From contig CM055816.1 in assembly GCA_029582265.1 (NCBI GenBank), forward strand, positions 496,001-560,000: DNA of 64,000 bases, in the 5' to 3' direction. The notes beneath the pieces are model-generated. The model made no database searches. It saw only the letters and a list, made by a program, of their open reading frames with translations, and was not told where the DNA came from. The stretch comes from Zoroaster sp. YZ-2022 (taxonomy: Eukaryota; Echinodermata; Asteroidea; Forcipulatida; Zoroasteridae). Numbering within the stretch: the stretch's first letter is position 1; each line of letters opens with the position of its first letter. Positions 47,391-57,477 of the stretch are shown piece after piece. The translations under genes and the position numbers were made by a program.

Positions 47391-47721
47391 TTGTCCATAA
47401 ATACCATCCGTTTCAATTTCGGAGATCGATTGACTTACGAACTCACGTTTAATAAATTTTCAAACGTGATTAAAAGCACCGACGATAATGCAAAATATAT
47501 CATAAGTGGGATTTCTTTAGAATATGAAGTCGTTCATATACCGCAACTCGCTCGAACGATTAAAAATCAATATAGCGACCGTTTGTCGATATTGTTTGAT
47601 CGCGTTTTAAGACAGGGCGTGACCCCGTTAAACAAACGCGATACAAAGTGGAATATAAATTTAAATACCCCCGCAAAAGTATGAAAGGAATATTGTTTTT
47701 ATTTAAAGAACCCGATGTAAA
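47391..47721 (+). pseudogene. Start of a possible capsid-like protein, frameshifted and cut by the gap
   Basis: The first frame (47391-47684) contains YELTFNKFSNVI, ISLEYEVVHIP and LARTIKNQYSD, then KWNINLNTPAK. A neighbouring frame carries on with SMKGILFLFK up to the N run, so one indel occurs near 47670. The string of strands followed by N-L-N-x-P-A and a KGIL.LF motif resembles double-jelly-roll major capsid proteins of Polinton-like viruses, as I recall them from invertebrate genomes. This is only a pattern resemblance; a non-capsid jelly-roll protein is possible. Confidence 0.35.
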
Positions 47722-48221
47722 NNNNNNNNNNNNNNNNNNNNNNNNNNNNNNNNNNNNNNNNNNNNNNNNNNNNNNNNNNNNNNNNNNNNNNNNNNNNNNN
47801 NNNNNNNNNNNNNNNNNNNNNNNNNNNNNNNNNNNNNNNNNNNNNNNNNNNNNNNNNNNNNNNNNNNNNNNNNNNNNNNNNNNNNNNNNNNNNNNNNNNN
47901 NNNNNNNNNNNNNNNNNNNNNNNNNNNNNNNNNNNNNNNNNNNNNNNNNNNNNNNNNNNNNNNNNNNNNNNNNNNNNNNNNNNNNNNNNNNNNNNNNNNN
48001 NNNNNNNNNNNNNNNNNNNNNNNNNNNNNNNNNNNNNNNNNNNNNNNNNNNNNNNNNNNNNNNNNNNNNNNNNNNNNNNNNNNNNNNNNNNNNNNNNNNN
48101 NNNNNNNNNNNNNNNNNNNNNNNNNNNNNNNNNNNNNNNNNNNNNNNNNNNNNNNNNNNNNNNNNNNNNNNNNNNNNNNNNNNNNNNNNNNNNNNNNNNN
48201 NNNNNNNNNNNNNNNNNNNNN
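47722..48221. other. Assembly gap (500 N)
   Basis: Exactly 500 N, probably an arbitrary scaffold gap of unknown true length. It removes the rest of the virus-like segment. Sequence to its right has ordinary host composition, so the right boundary of the segment is inside the gap or the join is wrong. Confidence 0.99.
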
Positions 48222-49365
48222 ACCATTTACAGAACAATGACAATGGGATGTACACTAGCTAGCATACAGTCAACCCGTACACACACATATCCTCAATTTA
48301 CCCTAAATGACGCACCTAAGGTTATATAATCAACTGGAAGGTAACTTACAAATGAAATTAGCAGTTTGGTGTTTCAGTTTGTTTCAGTGAAGGATTTTCT
48401 TGTAAATGGCGAATTTCAATGCATGATCATACGCGTGGACGTCTTGAGCGCCGTTTTTGAGACGCACAGAATTGTAGTCATCAGAAAATTGATGTTGGTA
48501 TAATGACTCACCCCAAACTGTTAAAGTTCACGGGCACAGAAAATGTACCCAAGAAGAAAAACAGTTGAATCATGTTTCATCTTATTCCAGATGGTTGTAA
48601 AATTGTTTTTAATCTTGAAAATAAAAATATTGTTTTCGATTGTTAAAATAAAATGTTATAATTTGGAGAAGCTCTAAAACTTTTAATCAATATTCTTGAA
48701 AGACCAATAAAATGGAAGGTGGTTAAAATGTTTGCCAAAAGTACTTTAAAACTTTGAAATGGGTAAAATGCTGTTAACATTTTGTCAAATAAAATATTTC
48801 TTTTCATAACCATGATATTAATGTTTCATTTTCAATAATTTTCCATCACTGTCGAAATAAACACCAACGAATTAAGTAGTCTTCGTTCGCTTCTTCTATA
48901 AGGAATGTGTCCATTTTGAGGATCAGTATTTCTTTAAAAAATCATTGCAAACAAAAAGCATTCATATATTTTGGTTTCACAGACAACAGCTTGTTGACGG
49001 CACAGAACAATAAATTCACAGATGTTCGTGGAAAAAAATGAGGTCATGTAATTCTCTTACTCATTTGTATCTAGTAAAATCAGTGGTTAAACAACTTTTT
49101 CCACTTTCACAAGCTTTCACTAACTTTCCAGTAAATCATACAATTTCACTATAATTTTTATTTCTGTAATAAGCACGACTTAGATAAGTTTATGCAACCA
49201 GTAATACGCCATAGTTTTGTAAGTTTTCCTAGAAATGCCAAGCCAAAAGTAGGTGCGTCATTTCACGAGTGCGGCGAATTACGTACATGGACGATACACA
49301 TTTACATGGCCAGCACACTAATGACAAAATGTTAACGTTAGTTTTGTATAGTCATTAGCTGTATA
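48222..49365. other. Host-like non-coding DNA right of the gap
   Basis: AT-rich, no long frames, no transposon ends recognised, and no sign of the upstream motif of the virus-like segment. Confidence 0.4.
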
Positions 49366-49409
49366 CTAAAACAAATATACATGTATAATAAATGTGAAAG
49401 TGTACATAC

Positions 49410-49527
49410 CTTCAAATGAAAGTCCCGGCGGTAAACAAAGGGTTAAACGGTGATCGTCTTTCACTTCACCGAATAATCCTAACGTTGAGGAAGGAAAAAG
49501 TCTGACATGTACGGACAAGTTGTGCAT
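49410..49527 (-). CDS. Candidate first coding exon, unknown product
   Basis: On the minus strand an ATG frame of 39 codons (MHNLSVHVRLFPSSTLGLFG...) ends at a consensus donor, GAAG/GTATGT, after a GC-richer stretch with several CpG that could be a promoter. Codon use looks less random than nearby frames, and the frame is open upstream too. No further exon is visible on the minus strand before the gap, so it stays a candidate. Confidence 0.3.
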
Positions 49528-49750
49528 CACCGCGGTCACACCGGGGCAAACCGCTGGTACGTAGGTTACCGAGAGGAAAAATCCAATAACGAAACTACGT
49601 TCAGAGATCAAGTCAAGACATAAGCTTCCATATGCTATATGATTTATATACTTATGATGATTGAAAGAAGGACATTTGGTGGTCAGAAAAGTCACATGTT
49701 AAGTCAATGGGGTTTGGAGGTAAAGAAAGAATAATAATTTAAAAAAATTA

Positions 49751-49854
49751 AAAATCTCGACAGAAACAAAGGCTGTTCCGAGTCTCTCGGGAACAGCCAA
49801 TAAAAATCTCGACAGAAACAAAGGCTGTTCCGAGTCTCTCGGGAACAGCCAATA
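49751..49854. repeat. Two 52-bp tandem copies each holding a hairpin
   Basis: The unit AAAATCTCGACAGAAACAAA... recurs at 49751 and 49803 with almost no change. Each contains the inverted pair GGCTGTTCC/GGAACAGCC. It sits at the 3' tail of the minus-strand LINE. Confidence 0.85.
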
Positions 49855-51110
49855 ATAATAAAGATTTGTAGCGCGCACATATCCACCCTGCTGGGCGCTC
49901 AAGGCGCGGAAACAAAGAAAAAACATGAATACAAACAATATACAATGATAGCATAGGAAAAATTATGTACTGAGATACATGTACCTACATGTACAATGCA
50001 ATTACAAATATACATCATCTTTAAAGAATTGTGACATAAGATGAGTTTTAAGCATCGACTTAAATCTAGTTATACTATGACAAGATTTGAGTTTAGTTGG
50101 AAGATGATTGAAGAGTCTCGGAGCCGCGACAGAAAAAGACCTATCACCCCAGTTCCGTTTTGAAGTTGGTTCCTTTAGGAGTGACATGTTGCTGGAGCGC
50201 AAATTGCGTGATGGAGTGTAGACTTTAAGCAGTTCAGAAATATAAATTGGAGCAATGTTATTAAAAGATTTGTGAACAATTAGCATAAGTTTAAAAACAA
50301 TTCTCTGTGAAACAGGAAGCCAGTGCAGTTCTTTCAAGATTGGCGTGATATGGCATGACAAAGTCACAACACGAGCTGCTGTGTTTTGTGTGCTGGAAGA
50401 CGAGATATTTGATTCTGCGGAGACCGTAGAGGAGAGCATTCCTGTTATCGAGCCGTGATGTGACAAACGCATGTATAATTTGTTCAGCAGCACTTTTATT
50501 CAAGTATTTCCTTATTCGGCTAATATTTCGATATGAAATGATGATATGCGAACAATGTTGGAGATATGAGGTTTTAAAGTCATTGCCGATTCAAATATAA
50601 CACCCAAATTACGTGCTTGTGATGAGGGGGTTATTCATGAGTCACCAATTGTAATAAATGGAAAAGAAACTTTAGACAACTGCTGACGTGATCCAAATAG
50701 AACAAATTTGTTTTTGTCGTTCAATTTCAGGAAGTTTTGTCTCATCCAACTTCGAATCTCTTGAATACATTTTCTCCAGTGTTGTAATGCAGGAATCGGC
50801 AGGTTCTTGAGAAGATTTAAAACTAATGTAAAGCTGCGTGTCATCAGCGTAGACATAGTAATTTAAATTATACTTCAAAATGATATCACAAACTGGAAAC
50901 GTATAAACAGTAAACCACTGTGGGCCGAGTATGGAGCCTTGGGGTACAGAATAGTCAAGAATAACAGGCTCGGAGATATGTTACCAATACAAACATGTTA
51001 GCCTATTTAAAAGGTAGGACCTACACCAATCCAGGGCTGTGTCATGTATTCCAAGATGATATTGAAGGCGGGAGAGAAGGATTTTGTGATCGACCGTGTC
51101 AAAAGGTACA
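49851..51110 (-). mobile_element. 5'-truncated L2/CR1-like LINE
   Basis: The coding relic is described in the next entry. Its 3' region (49851-50000) has GCGCCTTGAGCGC, then GTGCGCGCTACAAAT and an (ATT)n tail on the minus strand, the standard 3' end of many L2/CR1-type elements. The 5' edge is near 51108, inside the reverse transcriptase domain, so most of ORF2 and all of ORF1 are missing. Confidence 0.8.
50002..51108 (-). pseudogene. LINE reverse transcriptase C-terminal half, multiply frameshifted
   Basis: In order on the minus strand: TVDHKILLSRLQYHLGI (about 51100-51000), SVPQGSILGPQ (about 50940), the catalytic YADDTQLYISF (Asp pair near 50845), then IRSWMRQNFLKLNDKNK and VLFGSRQQL. Finally comes a 163-residue open part (50002-50493) with VTLSCHITPILKELHWLPV, KSFNNIAPIYISELL and a WGDRSFSVAAPRLFNHLP motif. 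All are typical of L2/CR1-related ORF2 proteins. Frames change between motifs and stops intervene. Confidence 0.85.
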
Positions 51111-51880
51111 CACCGCCCTAAAAGTGCAAAAAATGGGATTGATAGAATGATAGATAATCATTTTTGGAAGGTTTTCTTCAAAAAACAAAATCCGAGTATC
51201 GTGTAATTACTGAGAAATGTCCAAAAACCAACAATAAGGTCAAAGGTCACATATACGCATTTTCCAGTATTCTATACAACCAACCGTGAAACCTGTACGG
51301 CAAATTGCAGATTGTATTTAGACTGGTACCTCTGCATTGCACACCGTTGTGATTGTAACAAGAGGAACAAGGTTCCAGTCTGTACATTTTGTATCCGTTG
51401 TAAACACACGAACGATCATACAGAATTCCTGGATTCGATTGCAACCAGATGCACGTCGACGTCCAAGATCATCAAAAAAAATTGGAAAATGCCTAGTAGG
51501 CTTGATAGACCTTGGATCAACCATGGAAAAAGGCATAGACTGAACAAACCGGTGCTTAGCAGCATCTTTCTGGACATACTGGATTCTGGGTGAGCATCTC
51601 AATCATGATCAATAGTTTGCATTGCTATTGGTAGACAGTACATGATGAACACAATCAGGACAATGTCCCCTGGCAATTATGTGAAATTGCCCTAACCCCT
51701 GATTACATAATATACATATTTGACGAAAAAAATGTTGAAAAGGAAGCTTCAATTTGGTTTAGATTCTCATATTCTCAAAATATTATCAAACATTTTTATT
51801 TGGTCGGGACACAGGCCTTATGACCAAATTAATTTGTCCGAAGTGCATTTATCTTAGAGAGAGAGAGAAAAAAATGATTA
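51111..51880. other. Unassigned DNA with a few open frames
   Basis: Frames of 60-94 codons overlap at 51312-51602 on both strands. The minus frame (RIQYVQKDAAKHRFVQ..., FPIFFDDLGRRRAS) looks slightly protein-like but matches nothing I know. No repeat ends were seen. Confidence 0.3.
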
Positions 51881-52834
51881 TGTAAAAAATACAAGAAGTT
51901 ACCAGATATAACTTTGTGAAACACGAGGGGAGCACCTATTGTTAATAAATGTTCACAGGTTAGTTTTATTTTCGTGAGATCTAATGTTAACGTGTTACAG
52001 GGTTTAAGTTAATGTTCATTATCAAATACCAATGATGAACGTTTCATTTAGTTTTAATAGTTGTTTATTACAACAAAATTAAGGTTTAGTATAATTTGTT
52101 ATTATTTTTACATGTATAGCAGTGCATTTCAGTCCAAGAGAAGGGCTCTATCTGATAACCACCTTCCATTCCATATCAGTTAAAGACCACCAAAATGGTC
52201 AGTATTTTCAACACTATTTTAAAAAGTAGGAATATCCAAAGCTAAGACTTCCATTATTTTTTTAACCCTTCAAAACCTATTTTAAAACGTACTTCGTCAC
52301 TACCGTGAACGGCAGGAAATGAAACAAAAGCCGTCGGGACACTTTCACTGAGCCTATTTTGATGACGTACTTTTACAGGAGGGCGAACGCTACAACTGTT
52401 TACTGCGGTACGTTTTGTATATAAAGCATATTGTAAAATTTGAGGCTTTGCATGGTGGAGATAGATGTTATTGAGTTCTTTTGGGTACACCATGTAATGA
52501 TCTCTTTTTGGGAAAAAAAAGTGATGGCTCTTTGAAGAGCCGGTTGGTTTGTTCTCAACGTTTCGACTAGTCTGCTCTACTCTTCTGAGAGCCATCACTT
52601 TTTCCAAAAAGAGATCATTACATGGTGTACCCGAAAGAACTCAATAAAATAAAGCATATTGCATCGCGTACAGCTTCAAAAATAAGTTTACCAACTACGA
52701 CTTTTGACATCTCTGTGTCCGAATTGTTTTAGTTTTGTGCCGATAAAAAACAAATCTGTTGGTGAACTTTCAATGTTGTCACATCAAACAAGACTAAAAC
52801 TAAAATTTTGTTCTAACAAACACTTGAGCTCTAC
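51881..52834 (+). mobile_element. Degraded hairpin-ended element with Penelope-like inverted repeat inside
   Basis: 51898-52160 matches 23640-23840 of copy b (TTACCAGA.ATAACTTT, AACACGAGGGG.AGCACCTAT, TTTAGTATAATTTGTTATTA). The tail TTGTTCTAACAAACACTTGAGCTCTA ends near 52834. The head was not found. The middle (52254-52660) is foreign and includes the inverted repeat listed next. Confidence 0.5.
52469..52646 (-). repeat. Inverted repeat with ~60-bp arms and a Penelope-like, degenerate hammerhead-like loop
   Basis: Arms at 52469-52531 and 52588-52646 match nearly throughout (TATTGAGTTCTTT...GTGATGGCTCT and its inverse). The loop on the minus strand reads CAGAAGAGTAGAGCAGAC then TAGTCGAAACGTTGAG. 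GAAGAGTAGAGCAGACTAGTCGAAACG-type strings are familiar from Penelope-like elements, whose terminal repeats carry hammerhead ribozymes. The core CUGANGA is one base off (CAGAAGA), while GAAA is intact, so cleavage activity is doubtful. Confidence 0.5.
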
Positions 52835-53455
52835 TTTTTCCTTTTCCTTCTCAATGAGACTTATCGAACAAATAAAAACATAGTTCCAAAGTTCACAGAG
52901 CCTTCAAACTTGACACATACTTAGACCATAATATGTAGTTCTCAATAAAGTTGTGACGTCATGCTGACGTCATCAGATATCGAAATACACTAAAATCAAA
53001 TTGTAATATATCTCATGAACCACAAAATATATTTACACAATCTTTGCATCATCTTACAGTCCTTGAATTATGTGACATTTCGTACACAGACATGACCCCA
53101 ATCTGACCTCTCCTTCCGGTCGAAACTGGAAGTTGAAGTGAAAACATATTCTGAAGCACTTTTATAGTGTCCATGATATGGTATTTGAACATGCTTTCGG
53201 TGGACGAAATTACTGTTGACATGTGACCTTTTAAAAAAATGTGACTGATGACGTCATCACCTGACATCGCCCTCTGGCGACAGGTTTAGAAAGAAAAAAA
53301 ATTGTATCTGAAAACCATAGGAAATTTGAATATGTCTTCTGTGAATAAAGTGACTAGTGACTTCTCATCTTTTCAAAAATATGTTTGATGACGTCATCAA
53401 AGTCCAGAGCGCTCTCTAGCAGCAGGTTTAAAAAGGAATTATTTTCCAGTCTCAA

Positions 53456-55030
53456 GTCCGAGTCCGAGTCCCTAGTGTTGAGTCCCAGTCCGAGTCCCGA
53501 CTCATGTGGGTCGAGTCCGAGTCACGAAGGTCGAGTCCGAGTCCGAGTCATGAGTCACTTAAAAAATCAAACGAAAAAAACCTTATTCATATATCAAGGT
53601 TCAAAGTTAAGTTAACAAATATTCGACATATGTGCTAGTACGTCATCCATTTTACTAAACCAAAAATCAACATTATTTCATTTACTTTTCTTATTTTAAT
53701 TAACTTGAAATTGAAAAGACATGACGTAATATTTTTTCAGTTCTTAGAAGAAAACAAAAGTATAAATTGTTAATGTACATATTGTCCACACAAGATGTCA
53801 TATTAATGTAGTGAAATCATAGGCCTCGGACAGCCTAATCGTGGAGGTACAGTCCTCATGTTAATGTGGACGAACGCCTTACAAATACTCAAGAAGACAA
53901 TCAACTTGTAGATTAAGTTCTCCTCAATTTAATGATCCGGAAATGAAGAATCACGATGCTCCATATGATTGAAGGAACACCCTCAGATGTAACAAAAACA
54001 AAACAAAACAAAACCCCATTGCCTGAATGAAACACAGGATATACACAATATATTAGTGAATGCATACAGACAACATTGATCCATAACACATGGCCAAACG
54101 TATACACATGCATCTCATACCACACAACAACACACGATAAAACTCATAAGTAGCAACTTTCAAACTAAACAGAAAACCCACAATTTCTCTAAGAAAGCGT
54201 ACACACAAAATAAAGAAATACTCACTGGGGGTTTCCACGAGAATAAATTACTAGATGGCGATATTAGCCCATCATGGCAATGCCAGACTCACGACAAAAA
54301 TGAGAAATAATGCAAAGTAAAATACTCATCGATGTGCCTCTCATAAAACCGTAATGGCGAGAGATCGAACGACCTTTTCGTATCACCAAAATTACTTTAC
54401 ATCAATTAATCATTATAACTTGTTTTTCCATAAACGGACAAGTTACTACTTTCCCAACAAAAACAAAGAACTATTTTTAATCAAGGGTACAAGATATCAA
54501 ACAAAAACCGTTCCTCACACGGGTCAGGTCAACTTCTGCCCTGATACAGGGGAATGAGCAATAGACTTGTTTACCAGCCCCCACATTAATAAATAAAATG
54601 GATGCAGAACACTGAATTGTATAAAGATAGTTCATTCAATTTCTCTAGAATGGACAAGCAAACGCCATGAAAATCGAGACCAGTGATTGGGACACTATCG
54701 AGCTTTTATTCCCACGATGACGGCTGAAGATTGGGTACATAATTCATTGTAATCGATTTCTGGAAGACACGCTTTGTTTTCATGCGGCCGCGTAAGCTAC
54801 AATAGAATAGGATGCACGGAATCAGTTTTACAAAACTGTTCGTACTGTTTAAATTAAGTAACAATATTTAAACACTATGTTGCAAGAACATTCTTTATTT
54901 TTTTAATGTTTTAAAATAGTGAATATTGGGCATTTTGCCGTCGAGTCCGAGTCTGAAGGGTCGAGTCCGAGTCACCAAAAAAGTGACTCGAGTCGGACTG
55001 GAGTCCAAGTCCGCGTCACGAGTCATACAA
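53456..55030. mobile_element. Insertion bounded by GAGTCC hexamer arrays
   Basis: Imperfect GAGTCC/GAGTC repeats lie at 53456-53562 and 54940-55030, the latter in both orientations (GTGACTCGAGTCGGACTGG). The left edge interrupts the element l phrase ATTATTTTCCA(A/G)TCT, intact at 33186 and 56107. The 1.4 kb between has no transposase. Subterminal arrays of this hexamer are known from non-autonomous DNA transposons, but I could not identify a superfamily or a target duplication. Confidence 0.5.
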
Positions 55031-55984
55031 GTCTGTCACGAGATATCATCTTGAATATTGATTTTTCACAAAAAAGTAATAAAAGCACAAAATAATGTTT
55101 TATAGGCGACGTGACGTTTATACTTATACATACATTTACCCAAGCACTCACAGCACTCTAAGCTCTACAAACAACAAAGCTGAATGTGGTAGATAGCTGG
55201 CTTTAGAAATAATGCGAACTGCTTTCTTTTGTAATATTAAAAGTTGATTGTATTGTATTGTCATCCAAAGAGGGTGCTTGTCTTAGCTGTTAATAATATA
55301 TTTTAGTGGGTCTAATATTTTGATTTGATTTCAAATTTGGTCAATAATTTAAATCGTGTTTGGGTATGAGGTAGTTCCTTCGGTTATCAAACAGTTTCTG
55401 ATCTCCTTTTATTTAATAACGTTTACTTTCGTCGTTTCTTCCACCCCTCCCTTGGAAGACATCAGAGCGTGTCGTTGAAGTTTGGGGTTTCATTTTATGC
55501 ATAACGTTTTGTTTTGTTTTGGTGAGTAAAAGCAAAATTTATATGACATTTTATTTTGACGTGCAGTGTGCAGAAAATGGCGGTCAAGGTTGTTTCCAGC
55601 AGCCAAATGAGCCGTGTAATGGCATACAAATATATGTATCCATGGTTGAGGTATCTTATTGTATACCCAACACGTGTTTCGTTACAAAAAAATAAAATAA
55701 ATAAAATGTGACCTATATAATTATTTAAAAATAACCAAAAAGGTCGAATTTTAGTGTAAAACTGCACTGGCCTGTGGTCACGGTAGGTATACAACTATCG
55801 CTTGATAAGTTTTTCAAACCTTTTAGAAACTGGTGTGTTAAAGACTACATCAGTTGTGTTCAAACTGGGCAGCTTAGCCAATATAAACCCAGTATGAACA
55901 CCATGTAAGATTAAAGATGACACCAATGATGTTAATTTAAACCCCAGTTTTTGAAGGGTAAATGGATGGACCCTGGTTGAGAAA
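55031..55984. other. Unassigned DNA between parts of element l
   Basis: Short frames only; no motif recognised. It may belong to the preceding insertion or be cargo. Confidence 0.3.
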
Positions 55985-56433
55985 ATCTCAAAAACCATAG
56001 GAAATTTGAATATGACTTCTGTGAATAAAGTGACTAGTGCTTTTTTATCTTTTCAAATAATATGTTTGATGACGTCTCAAAGTTCAGAACGCCCTAGCGG
56101 CAGTTTTAAAAAGGGTTGTTTTCCAATCTTAGATAGGCCTATTGAACCAAAACAGGTACTAACGTTATTTTCTCATGATCATGAGGAAGTTTTATTGTGT
56201 CATATATATGACCTTCAAATCACCTGATCTGACCTTTACCTCCAGTCCAAACAGGAAGTTGAAATTCAACACATTCTAACGCAAAACTGATGTCTTTTGA
56301 ATATGAAAGTGATATTGTTATTATAAAAGGTGATACACCTTTGCAAAAATATGATATTGACATCATCGATGATAATTTGATTGAACTGGAAGTTCACACA
56401 AACACCGTGTGTTTGTTCCAACAAAAACTCTAG

Positions 56434-57240
56434 TTTTAATTTTAATTTTGTTTGTTTGTTTGTTTGTTGTTTTTGGGGGGTACCTTCCAAAAAATGAGGG
56501 GGAGGGAGGGTTCTCGGTCAGATATTGTTATTGTTCTTCTGTTACTGCAGTCCCTGTTTGTATTATTATTTTTAAAATTATTATTTATGTTTTCCCCCTT
56601 TGAATATTTTTACTCTATACTTAACACTGATTTCTATACTCAATGCAGTGACCGCGCTACCAGTACCGCCCTCTAGTCTTTTATTAGCAAATTCGCACAG
56701 GTGGCACTCTACGCGTGAACTTTAACCGTCAAACTGTAACCGTTGTGTACATGATATGGGTACACTGTACATGTCGTCGCTATACATGCATAAACTGCCA
56801 TGGGAAGGGACTTTGCAAGATTGTGACAATTCTGATTGAACCGGCAATCAACACTTTGAGTTTGTTTTCTATAAACTCAATACCTCTACTTATGTGTTTG
56901 GGTACAACCCAAACACCTCTTATTTTTGTTCGAGTTTTTAGGTGTTTGGGTACAACCCAAACACCTATTGTTTTTGTTTTAATTGTTTTATTAGGTGTTT
57001 GGCTACAACCCAAACAACTATTGTTTTTAAGTAAGACTAATTGCGGTGACACCATGGTGTCACCGCAATTAGTCTTACTTATCCTCCTCACCATGCAAAG
57101 CTGCAAGTTTTACCTACCTATTGTTTTTGTTCGAGTTTTTATTATTATTATAAAACCCACCATAACTCCCAAATGGAATGGAAATAGAGACTGTCCCGAT
57201 ATGTAGATATCTAAAATCATAAAATATATGCAAACTTAAT
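56434..57240 (+). mobile_element. Cluster of family-C heads and a tail of hairpin-ended elements
   Basis: A tail hairpin GAGTTTG/ATAAACTC (56858-56878) is followed by AATACCTCTA. Three head hairpins follow near 56893, 56940-56966 and 56993-57020, with arms AGGTGTTTGGGT and ACCCAAACACCT (one with GGCT) and ATTGTTTTTG after them. They share the outline of families A and B but have different, mutually complementary arm bases. The heads are followed by little body, so they are probably serial insertions into each other's T runs or abortive copies. Confidence 0.6.
57029..57080. repeat. Perfect 52-bp palindrome
   Basis: AAGTAAGACTAATTGCGG reads out to the centre CCATGG and back without a mismatch or spacer. 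It follows directly on the third family-C head. Confidence 0.98.
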
Positions 57241-57446
57241 CAGTTCTTCTTCTTCTTCTTCTTCTTCTTCTTCTTCTTCTTCTTCTGCTTCTTCTTCTTC
57301 TTCTTCTTCTTCTTCTTCTTCTTCTTCTTCTTCTTCTTCTTCTTCTTCTTCTTCTTCTTCTTCTTCTTCTTCTTCTTCTTCTTCTTCTTCTTCTTCTTCT
57401 TCTTCTTCTTCTTCTTCTTCTTCTTCTTCTTCTTCTTCTTCTTCTT

Positions 57447-57475
<29 letters not shown>
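57241..57475. repeat. (TTC)~78 microsatellite with one interruption
   Basis: CTT/TTC triplets over 235 bp with a single G change near 57286. It ends exactly where the family-B head f begins (AGGTG at 57477). Long Arg/Lys frames across it are artefacts. Confidence 0.95.

Positions 57476-57476
<1 letters not shown>

Positions 57477-57477
<1 letters not shown>

Larger units (their letters stand above)
44891..47721. mobile_element. Integrated dsDNA virus-like or Polinton-like fragment, truncated by the assembly gap
   Basis: Composition changes sharply to A-rich, tightly packed coding DNA with genes on both strands, short spacers and a repeated upstream motif. Contents: a sliding-clamp-like gene, a small Cys-rich gene, a convergent intact 209-residue gene, and the start of a capsid-like gene. 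The left flank (44891-45010) is GC-richer and has two ATGACGTCAT palindromes 20 bp apart (44980 and 45000), possibly a terminal or replication feature. Several genes are frameshifted, often next to A runs, so decay and sequencing error are both possible. No terminal inverted repeat, integrase, polymerase or ATPase is visible in the sequenced part; the rest may lie in or beyond the gap. Confidence 0.6.
52835..56433 (+). mobile_element. Hairpin-ended element l, interrupted
   Basis: Begins in TTTTTCCTTTTCCTTCTCAATGAG and continues with the monomer-like block (GTTGTGACGTCATGCTGACGTCATC, TCTCATGAACCAC, TGACCCCAATCTGACC, TCTCCTTCCGGTCGAAAC) seen in copy c at 32640-32960. The 3' part (55985-56433) has TGTTTGATGACGTC, CATGATCATGAGGAAGTTT and a tail TGTGTTTGTTCCAACAAAAACTCTAG. 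The parts are separated by the GAGTCC-bounded insertion and about 950 bp of other DNA. Confidence 0.55.

Noticed and set aside
47560..48262. Long open frames across the N run
   Set aside because: Produced by translating N as X; not sequence.
51312..51602. Overlapping frames on both strands
   Set aside because: No domain, start context or splice signal. Overlap on both strands suggests chance openness in GC-richer DNA.
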